Shown here: one piece after another, positions 34,921 through 41,107 of the stretch | Position numbering within the stretch: the stretch's first letter is position 1 | Layout of the letters: every line of letters begins with the position of its first letter | The notes under the pieces: model-generated | Database searches by the model: none | What the model saw: only the letters and a program-made list of their open reading frames with translations | Told to the model about the DNA's origin: nothing | Origin: Pseudomonadota bacterium | Lineage (GTDB): Bacteria; Desulfobacterota; Binatia; UBA9968 | DNA length: 64,000 bases | Assembly: GCA_021324155.1 (NCBI GenBank) | Contig: JAJPJQ010000023.1 | Location: 1-64,000, forward strand | Reading direction: 5' to 3' | Program-made: the position numbers and the translations under genes

Positions 34921-36732
34921 GTGAAAATCGCCCTGCTAACAATTGAAAACTTTCGAGGAATTCAATCGGGCAAAGTACAATTCCGAGACCATACAGTACT
35001 TGTTGGTCCGAATAACTGCGGGAAGACGACGGTTATCGAAGCCCTCGCTCTAATGCTAGGGCGAGATCGATTAATTAGAGACCTAACGGAACATGATTTT
35101 TTTGGCTCTAATCCACAACCCACAGATCGCATCCGATTTGTCGCAACAGTAACTGGATTTAGCTCCGAGGATTTCACTGAGCACAGCGATTGGTTCCGTG
35201 ACGGCCGTGGGGTGCCTGTCTGGTTTGATCCACAGGCTGCCGATGTAGTCTCTGAAAGGACTCGTGATCATCAAACATTGGCATGTCAAATTGCTTTTGC
35301 TGCGCGCTTCGATCGTGAAAGCCTCGAAGTTGAAACAGCTCGATACTTTTATGACAGCGACATAGACGTATTTGCGGAAGACAGCTTCCTTCCCGTCCCC
35401 GCTAAGCTAATCCGGGAGATCGGCCTATTTTTAATTCCTGCAAGCCGATCTTGGGATCGCATGCTCTCGTTCGGCTCGGAATTATTCCGACGTGTGATTC
35501 GCTCAGCAAGTGGGTTGCCGGCCGAAACAATCCTTGCGGAACGTGATCGCCTTCGGGAGCCAATAAATCGTCTCGAAGAAGATGAGCGGCTAAAACCCGT
35601 TGTCGATCAAGTGAATGCTGAAATCGTAAATCTACTCGGTGTTGAAAGCCCCGTGCGGCTTAGAATAACCGGGACAGACAGTGATAGCGTGATCGAATGT
35701 GTAACACCGCATTTCGCAACAGCAAGCACCAGAGTTGTACCCTCAAAACGCCAGGGAAGTGGAATGCTTTCCCTGCAAAGCCTTTTTCTACTTCTTCATT
35801 TTGGACAAAAGCGCATTGAGGCTGGAGAGAGCTTTTGTATGACTCTGGAAGAACCTGAGCTTCATTTGCCACCAATGATCCAGCGTCGAGTTCTTTCGCG
35901 CCTCAGGTCGTTATCTACACAAACAATCATCACTACTCATTCTCCGCTTGTGGCTGCTTTTTGCGATGCTACCTCACTGCTAATTCTACGAAATGAAAAT
36001 GGCAGATTATTAGCAAAGCCAATGCTCGAACGGCCGCTTGAGCAACGTGCAACAAATAGCTTGCGTAAGCTATTCCAGATCAACCGAATCGAGACCGTAA
36101 GCGCAATGATGAACGAGTATGTTCTAGTTCCGGAGGGTAAGTCTGATTTCGACTGGCTAAATCTCTTGGTGCGGGCTGTCGAGCTTGAACGGCAACCGAC
36201 TAATGCCTGTTTATTCGGTGTTCAGGTGGGAGTAGTCCCTACACATGATGCTAAGATAAAGGAAGCGTGCGAGGTCCTGAGCAAATCGCACCAGCAAATC
36301 ATGGCGTTGGTGGATGGCGATGCAAATGGTCGGCATTATGTTCGCGACCTTCGCAATCCAAACGTAGGGGTTCGTAGAATATTGCGGTGGCCGAACGACT
36401 GGACCATCGAAGATGTCATTGCATGGATAATAGAAGCCGATGATGCGGTGGCTATGGAGCGAATTAACAGTGATCTTGCCACGTCTCCCGGTGATCGCAA
36501 TACACTGCTCGCTCGCCTAAAGACAAATGATCACGCACAGCATGGAATGAAGGGTGATTTTGTAGCCCATGAAATTATAGCGAATGCTTTGGCTGATAGT
36601 CCAATCTGTATTCAGCGTACAAGTATCGTTCTGCAAGCCATCGCACAGGTTTGTGCTGGCGTAGCGACTGAGCATTTTGAACAGGTTGAAGCGGGTGAAG
36701 TACCCATATTCATTTTTAAACCATGCCCATAA
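34921..36732 (+). CDS. OLD-family ATP-dependent nuclease (GajA-like)
   Basis: A 603-aa overcoming-lysogenization-defect protein. The N-terminal ABC-type ATPase has KIALLTIENFRGI, Walker A GPNNCGKTT (29-37), a signature-like RQGSGMLSLQSL (278-289), Walker B with Glu310/Glu311 in CMTLEEPELHL, and His340 in IITTHSP. The C-terminal TOPRIM domain has Glu405 in VPEGKSD, Asp465/Asp467 in LVDGD and Lys544 in MKGDFVAHEI. With the overlapping UvrD-like helicase it forms the class 2 OLD arrangement known as Gabija, where the A subunit nicks or cuts phage DNA when nucleotide is depleted. GTG 34921 is preferred; TTG 34918 is possible. Confidence 0.88.
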   Translation: MKIALLTIENFRGIQSGKVQFRDHTVLVGPNNCGKTTVIEALALMLGRDRLIRDLTEHDFFGSNPQPTDRIRFVATVTGFSSEDFTEHSDWFRDGRGVPVWFDPQAADVVSERTRDHQTLACQIAFAARFDRESLEVETARYFYDSDIDVFAEDSFLPVPAKLIREIGLFLIPASRSWDRMLSFGSELFRRVIRSASGLPAETILAERDRLREPINRLEEDERLKPVVDQVNAEIVNLLGVESPVRLRITGTDSDSVIECVTPHFATASTRVVPSKRQGSGMLSLQSLFLLLHFGQKRIEAGESFCMTLEEPELHLPPMIQRRVLSRLRSLSTQTIITTHSPLVAAFCDATSLLILRNENGRLLAKPMLERPLEQRATNSLRKLFQINRIETVSAMMNEYVLVPEGKSDFDWLNLLVRAVELERQPTNACLFGVQVGVVPTHDAKIKEACEVLSKSHQQIMALVDGDANGRHYVRDLRNPNVGVRRILRWPNDWTIEDVIAWIIEADDAVAMERINSDLATSPGDRNTLLARLKTNDHAQHGMKGDFVAHEIIANALADSPICIQRTSIVLQAIAQVCAGVATEHFEQVEAGEVPIFIFKPCP

Positions 36733-37994
36733 CTGCGTTTGAGGGACCAGCGGGCACTGGAAAAACGTACAACCTTATCGCTGAACTCTGTGTAAGGTTG
36801 CGTAACAGAGCCTTAGCCTCGCATGAAAGAGTATTGGCTTTAACTTTCATGCACGGTGCCCGCCGGCGGCTAGATCAGCAACTGCGTCAAATCCGAGAAT
36901 TAGATTGCCGATTTCAAGCTGTCACTCTCGATAGTTTTGCGTGGAAATTAGTACAAAGATGGCGGCGTCTGGCTTCGTCACTTGGTTATGCGCTTCCTGC
37001 AGAGGAAAATTACGACGATACATGTGCACTTGCGGCCAAACTTATGGCGAGACCCACTATTAAGTCATGGATTCGGCTCTCCTATCCCATACTGGTCGTT
37101 GATGAGGCGCAAGACCTAAGTTTCGAAAGGTCTGCTATGATCTCCGCTGCAACTGACAGCTGTCACGTCTTATTAGCTTTTGATGAGTTCCAATGTCTAG
37201 ATCCAGGTCTTCGTCCGATGGCAATTCACAGTTGGCTCACTAATCTCTGTACACCTACAAGCCTGACGCAATGTCGCCGTACAGACGTAAATGAACTTCT
37301 GGAAGCTGCACATGCAATCCGGAATGGCCAGGCGATTAGGCACGACGGCTCTCGTTTCAAGGTAGCCATCACACCAAGTACAGTTCTAGCTGCAACTTAT
37401 TTGGCAAATGCAATTTCATGGCGCGGTGGGGGAACTCTTGCAGTACTAACCCCTTCGCGGGCCGGTGGATTCGTAAATGAAGTTATCAGCATGGTTCAAC
37501 GTCAACCGCTCGGACGACAGAGAAGCGGTCCTTATCCGATTCAGTGGGAAGGTAGCGATGAGAGTGACCACAGGGAAATATGTGGTGCTTTACGAATTCC
37601 AGAACGTTGCACGGTAGCCGAGGCAATTGCACACCTCGATCAGCACATGAATACTCCGGTCGTCAAAGCACTTAAAGAATGGGTGATAAGGCAAAGACGG
37701 GTTTTAGGACTTGAGGAGATATCTGTCGATCAGATTCATCGATTTCTCAAGCGGTCGTTCACCGCACGGCGTCGTCACGCGGGAAACAGGCAGTCACAGT
37801 TATTGGCAATGACTATCCAACAGGCTAAAAATCGCGAATTCGACCATGTAGTCGTGATCTGGCCATACACAGTGCCGAATGATAACGAGCAGAAGCGACG
37901 ATTACTTTACAACGCACTTACGCGTGCACAACAGAGCTGCTTGGTCCTTGTACAAGCGCAACGATTGCTTAATCAACCGCCTTTCTCATCCTAA
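36723..37994 (+). CDS. UvrD-like superfamily 1 helicase (GajB-like)
   Basis: A compact 423-aa SF1A helicase whose ATG overlaps the OLD gene by 10 nt. Motif I GPAGTGKT (8-15), Ia LTFMHGARRRL, II VVDEAQD (125-131), III-like FDEFQCLD, IV-like TQCRRT, V MTIQQAKNREFDHVVVIW and VI LLYNALTRAQ are visible. It lacks the long 1B/2B insertions of full UvrD and is shorter than described GajB proteins (about 490 aa). In Gabija the helicase binds the GajA ring and is thought to sense or process DNA ends. GC is low and codon use differs from the flanks. Confidence 0.85.
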   Translation: MPITAFEGPAGTGKTYNLIAELCVRLRNRALASHERVLALTFMHGARRRLDQQLRQIRELDCRFQAVTLDSFAWKLVQRWRRLASSLGYALPAEENYDDTCALAAKLMARPTIKSWIRLSYPILVVDEAQDLSFERSAMISAATDSCHVLLAFDEFQCLDPGLRPMAIHSWLTNLCTPTSLTQCRRTDVNELLEAAHAIRNGQAIRHDGSRFKVAITPSTVLAATYLANAISWRGGGTLAVLTPSRAGGFVNEVISMVQRQPLGRQRSGPYPIQWEGSDESDHREICGALRIPERCTVAEAIAHLDQHMNTPVVKALKEWVIRQRRVLGLEEISVDQIHRFLKRSFTARRRHAGNRQSQLLAMTIQQAKNREFDHVVVIWPYTVPNDNEQKRRLLYNALTRAQQSCLVLVQAQRLLNQPPFSS

Positions 37995-38050
37995 CCCGCA
38001 GGGAGAGTCACTCGACACTTCTGTACTCTCGTTGAAGTCTTCCTGCGGGT
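37994..38050. repeat. Inverted repeat at the end of the helicase gene
   Basis: Perfect 9-bp arms ACCCGCAGG (37994-38002) and CCTGCGGGT (38042-38050), with a further GAGAG/CTCTC pairing possible inside. It begins at the last base of the helicase stop codon, so it could act as a transcript-end hairpin, but no T-run follows. Confidence 0.5.
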
Positions 38051-38282
38051 CCGATTACGAAGACCGTTCCTGGCGAATGCTAGGGAGAATGCCAGCCTAG
38101 GCTGTTTGTGAGATTCAGATAATTCGCAATCTCGTCGAACAACGATAAGATCTGAGGCTACATCGAGTGGTTCCTTGTGGTAAAAGTATAACTACTCATT
38201 ATCGTTCCAATACCGCACATGGCTTCTTAATATACTTGCCGGATCAGATGGTTTTCGGAAAACGTCTCTCATGTGAGTCCTT
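38051..38282. other. Low-GC stretch without a recognisable gene
   Basis: Between the helicase-end hairpin and the right inverted repeat I see no convincing coding frame, promoter or RNA. The short open frames here lack ribosome sites and family features. Confidence 0.4.
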
Positions 38283-38366
38283 GGGATCAGGTTTTCTATT
38301 CTCGACAATCTTCCCGCGCCACCCTCTGCAAGTGGCCTTGGGGTCAGGTCTTGAATTTTGACATTT
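38283..38366 (+). repeat. Right inverted repeat of the defence island
   Basis: Partner of 33490-33562 in opposite orientation (26 of 33 matches in the outer block, 17 of 19 in the inner block). Between the blocks this copy carries about 14 extra nt. It marks the right edge of the low-GC DNA; sequence beyond 38400 becomes GC-rich again. Confidence 0.7.
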
Positions 38367-38379
38367 CAACCTGATCCCC
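38340..38379. repeat. REP-like hairpin, right side of the defence island
   Basis: GGGGTCAGGTCTTGAA (38340-38355) can pair with TTTCAACCTGATCCCC (38364-38379) over most of its length, with small bulges. It shares its core with the minus-strand element at 33206-33184. It overlaps the inner block of the right inverted repeat. Confidence 0.6.
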
Positions 38380-38493
38380 CTCTTTACTTCCCTCTCCTTC
38401 CTGCCATAGCATCCAGCATCGGGACGGCCCCCCACGCTATGCGAGTGTCGTTGCGATGGTGCTTGCCTGCGCCGGGAGCGCCGGCGACGGTGC

Positions 38494-38592
38494 GGTATTT
38501 CATTGAAGGACTTCGACGAGGCGGTACGCCTGGCCGACGGCGAGACCGGACGGCAAAAGGTCTTGCTCGACTTCTCCGAAAGGACGACCTAA
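38494..38592 (+). pseudogene. C-terminal gene remnant
   Basis: A GC-rich frame reading GISLKDFDEAVRLADG and QKVLLDFSERTT to a TAA at 38590-38592, with no upstream start or domain. It has the look of the C-terminal end of a dehydrogenase-like protein, but I cannot name the family. It abuts the third larE-tail copy and marks host-like debris at the right edge of the accessory zone. Confidence 0.4.
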
Positions 38593-38603
38593 CCGGCGGA
38601 GAT

Positions 38604-38659
38604 CCTCGAAGGCTACCGCGCCCGCAGCATGAACGAGGCGATGAAGAAAGATGGGGTGA
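38604..38659 (+). repeat. Third, divergent copy of the larE 3' end
   Basis: Encodes LEGYRARSMNEAMKKDG against [17 protein letters not shown] at the true larE end (30882-30936), in the same orientation. Nucleotide identity is high over CCTCGAAGGCTACCGC and GCAGCATGAACGA. It is more diverged than the 31982 copy. It could be the remnant of a second larE-like gene or a recombination scar. It lies 25 nt before the cupin stop. Confidence 0.65.
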
Positions 38660-38684
38660 GCGCCGCCGCTGCGACCCATTTACT

Positions 38685-39104
38685 TTACTTCGCCGGGATC
38701 GCGAGCGGCTGGCCTTTTTCGGTGATGAGCGTCGTGACGAGCTTGAGCGTCTTGGTCTTGCTCGTATTGATGCCTTCGTGGACGTAGGTGGGCTTGGCGG
38801 GATCGGACTCGAAGTAAATCGCCATGCCGGGCTTCAGCTCCAGCGGCGGCTTGCCGGCTTCCTCGATCCTGCCCTCGCCTTCCACGACGTAAATGAATTC
38901 CTGGCCGGGGTGATAATGCTTGCCGGTGCGCGCGCCGGGCTTGAACTCCGCCATGAAGATCGTGACTTCTTTCTTCGCGTCGGCCTCGAGCGGCTTCTTG
39001 AGCAGCACCGTGCGCGTCACGCCCTCCTGCGCGGGCGCGGCGCCGCCGAGCGCGAGCCCGATCGCAACCGTAAAAATAAAGATGAAAGATTGGTTCGTCT
39101 TCAT
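38685..39104 (-). CDS. Secreted cupin-domain protein
   Basis: A 139-aa single-domain cupin with a signal peptide (1-26, ending APAQ). Metal ligands appear intact: His63, His65, Glu69 in GKHYHPGQE and His109 in TYVHEG. Small exported cupins of this type bind a metal, and their substrates are mostly unknown. I start at MKTNQSFIF (39104), where the signal peptide begins. The first plausible host gene right of the accessory zone; divergent from the HD-domain gene. Confidence 0.82.
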   Translation of the reverse strand: MKTNQSFIFIFTVAIGLALGGAAPAQEGVTRTVLLKKPLEADAKKEVTIFMAEFKPGARTGKHYHPGQEFIYVVEGEGRIEEAGKPPLELKPGMAIYFESDPAKPTYVHEGINTSKTKTLKLVTTLITEKGQPLAIPAK

Positions 39105-39258
39105 GGCTCTTCCTCCTCTGCGTGGATTTATTAACTTCACGAATGAAGCGCCTGGAGCCGGGCAAGTCAAGACGGGATCAAACGCCGCGTCCCCTCTTTC
39201 CCGAAATTCTTAAAACGTGGTAAAGGGTCGAGCAGCGTCAAGATAGGAGGATCGAGCC

Positions 39259-40017
39259 ATGGCTGAGAAGATGTCGCTGACCGAGCGCGCCGACGCGCTC
39301 GAGCGCAAGATGAGCGAGGAGCTCGACGTGCTGATCTCGAAATCGGCGCTGTTCAATATGGCGGACGGCAACCTCGGCGCGGCCATCATGAGGCCCCATC
39401 CCGGGGCCAAACATCCGCAGTATCAATTGATGACGGACGATCCGCGGCTGCCGAAGATGCCGGCCAAGCCGACCCTGCTCGATTATTTCGAATGCCGCGC
39501 GGCCGGCATCAACCACATGCTGCAAAGCGCGACCCACGCGCTGAAGGCGGGCATGCCGGAGAAAACGATTCTCGCCTGCCTGCTGCACGACATGGCTAAC
39601 GCGATCTTCATCAAGAGCGACCACGGCTACTGGGGCGCGCAGTTGATCGAGCCCTACGTCGACGAGGAGGTGAGCTGGGCGGTGCGCGCGCACCAGGCGC
39701 TGCGCTTCTTCCCCGACGAATCGGTCGGCTACGCGTATCCGGAAATGTACATCCGCCATTTCGGCAAGGACTACGAACCCGACGACTACATCAAGGAGGC
39801 GTATAAGCGCGCCCGCAACCACAAGTGGTACATGACGGGCCGTATGATCACCGTCCACGACATCTACTCCTTCGATCCCAACGCGAAGGTGAGCTGGGAG
39901 CCGTTCGCCGACATCGTCGGGCGCAACTTCAGGCAGCCGAAGGAAGGCCTGGGCTTCGACGACAGCCCGGTCGCGCACATGTGGCGCACGATCCGGCGTC
40001 CGACCAAGTATCTCTGA
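39259..40017 (+). CDS. HD-domain protein
   Basis: A 252-aa protein with an HD-type metal site, CLLHDMANAIF, preceded by the HMLQSATHALKAG helix. A second His-rich region (VRAHQALRFFPDE) may complete the metal site. AGGAGG at 39245-39250 lies 8 nt before the ATG. HD proteins hydrolyse phosphate esters, often nucleotides or second messengers; the substrate here cannot be read from sequence. The PPOX gene follows 45 nt downstream. Confidence 0.78.
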   Translation: MAEKMSLTERADALERKMSEELDVLISKSALFNMADGNLGAAIMRPHPGAKHPQYQLMTDDPRLPKMPAKPTLLDYFECRAAGINHMLQSATHALKAGMPEKTILACLLHDMANAIFIKSDHGYWGAQLIEPYVDEEVSWAVRAHQALRFFPDESVGYAYPEMYIRHFGKDYEPDDYIKEAYKRARNHKWYMTGRMITVHDIYSFDPNAKVSWEPFADIVGRNFRQPKEGLGFDDSPVAHMWRTIRRPTKYL

Positions 40018-40062
40018 GCCGGGGCTCACAATTTTCAGCGATTACACGAAAGCGGAGGAAAC

Positions 40063-40503
40063 ATGGCTCTGCAGCATCCGAACATGACGGTGGCGCATCG
40101 GCAGTTGAACGCGAAGGAGCGCCAGATTCTCGAGAAGCAGGTGCTCGTCCACGTCGGCATCGTTTTGCCGGACGGGACGCCTCACGTATCGGCGATGTGG
40201 GTCGATCTCGACGGTGAGGATATCATTCTCAACACAGCGGAGGGGCGGACCAAAGCCAGCGTCCTCCGCCTCGGGAGCCCGGTCGCGCTGAGCGTCCTCG
40301 ATCCTGAAAACCCCTACCGCAACCTCGGCCTCCGCGGCCGCGTCGTCGAGGTCGTTAGCGAAGAGCGGGGCGCCGGAGCGGGGATCAACCGCCTTGCCAA
40401 GAAGTATCTCGGAGTCGAGGAATACCCGTATCGCGCCCCGGGAGAACGACGCGTGCAGTTCCGAGTGCGGCCCGAGGTCGTCAGCGGCTGGGGCAAAGAC
40501 TGA
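40063..40503 (+). CDS. PPOX-class (pyridoxamine oxidase-like) flavin or F420-binding protein
   Basis: A 146-aa split-barrel protein with the typical opening VHVGIVLPDGTPHVSAMWVD, the strand DIILNTAEGRTKASVLR and LSVLDPENPYRNLGLRGRV. The length and N-terminal pattern fit F420- or FMN-dependent reductases of this superfamily; the cofactor cannot be decided from sequence. It starts at ATG 40063 after GGAGG. Confidence 0.82.
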   Translation: MALQHPNMTVAHRQLNAKERQILEKQVLVHVGIVLPDGTPHVSAMWVDLDGEDIILNTAEGRTKASVLRLGSPVALSVLDPENPYRNLGLRGRVVEVVSEERGAGAGINRLAKKYLGVEEYPYRAPGERRVQFRVRPEVVSGWGKD

Positions 40504-40591
40504 CCTAACGGGTTTGCGGGCAATCCGGATTCAGTCAAGTGATGCGTCCTTGCAAGACCCGACCCTAAATCCGCGAGTTATATGCAATCAA

Positions 40592-40864
40592 ATGAATAGC
40601 AACTTATTGAACATGTTTTTGGAAACGATGCTATTCGGAATATGTGTCGGAGTTGTTGGCCGACTTGGCGTAATCGCTTGGGATAACTTTTTTCATATAA
40701 ATTTTAACAAGTCAGACCTTGGACTTTTTGCCGGCAGCATCATAGGACTTTTTATTCTAATGAGGGCAGTTGGATTGAGCCTGCGTGCTAGCTGGCTATT
40801 TGGAGGCCTCATTATACTCCATTATTTTCTAATCAAGTTAATTATAAAGCGATTTCCAGCGTAG
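40592..40864 (+). CDS. Small hydrophobic membrane protein of unknown function
   Basis: A 90-aa protein starting MNSNLLNMFLETMLFG, with about three membrane helices (LFGICVGVVGRLGVI, GLFAGSIIGLFILM, LFGGLIILHYFLIKLI) and a basic end. GC is far lower than in its neighbours, so it is probably acquired. It is preceded at 40552 by CAAGACCCGACCC and CGCGAG, a lead-in resembling those before the decayed membrane-protein genes at 30958 and 33184. Confidence 0.6.
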   Translation: MNSNLLNMFLETMLFGICVGVVGRLGVIAWDNFFHINFNKSDLGLFAGSIIGLFILMRAVGLSLRASWLFGGLIILHYFLIKLIIKRFPA

Positions 40865-40869
40865 AGCTG

Positions 40870-40994
40870 CCGCGCTTGCGCGGGAATCGGATATTTCGAT
40901 GTTTCGAAAATTTTCGAAACGTGGAACTTTCGCCTAGGGGATCGTAACGCCAGCGGTAACTGTCCGTAAAACCCGGGTCAGCGCAACCTGAGCC
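40870..40994 (+). promoter_or_regulatory. Candidate ydaO-type c-di-AMP riboswitch remnant or variant
   Basis: The 3' part (40957-40994) reads GGTAAC, TGTCCG, AAAACCC, GTCAGC, CAACCT and GAGCC in order, resembling the ydaO consensus GGTAGGG, TGTCCG, AATCC, GTCAGC, TAACCT and CGTARGC. The core spacing is longer than usual by several nt, and the 5' half is only loosely matched. The downstream gene is KimA-like, the classic ydaO-controlled gene of Bacillus. This is a hypothesis; chance similarity is possible. Confidence 0.3.
40901..40920. promoter_or_regulatory. Perfect 20-bp palindrome upstream of the KimA-like gene
   Basis: GTTTCGAAAATTTTCGAAAC is its own reverse complement over all 20 bases. 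It lies 188 nt before the transporter start. It could be an operator for a dimeric regulator, or a hairpin within a structured leader. Confidence 0.6.
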
Positions 40995-41107
40995 AAAATC
41001 TTGCAATTAAGTGACCGAAATCCCGCAATTCCTTCTTAACAAAATTTTAGCGCTCTAAACCCCCATTTTAATTTGGCCGCGCGCGGCGGAGCTCTTACCA
41101 TGCAGGC

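Noticed and set aside
34897-34950. CRISPR-like repeat at the tandem ATACAAGGAG
   Set aside because: Only two adjacent 10-nt copies with no spacers; it is a duplicated ribosome-binding site.
38167-38361. 64-codon plus-strand frame right of the helicase
   Set aside because: It has no ribosome site, and its 3' half is made of the right inverted repeat; no protein-like features.
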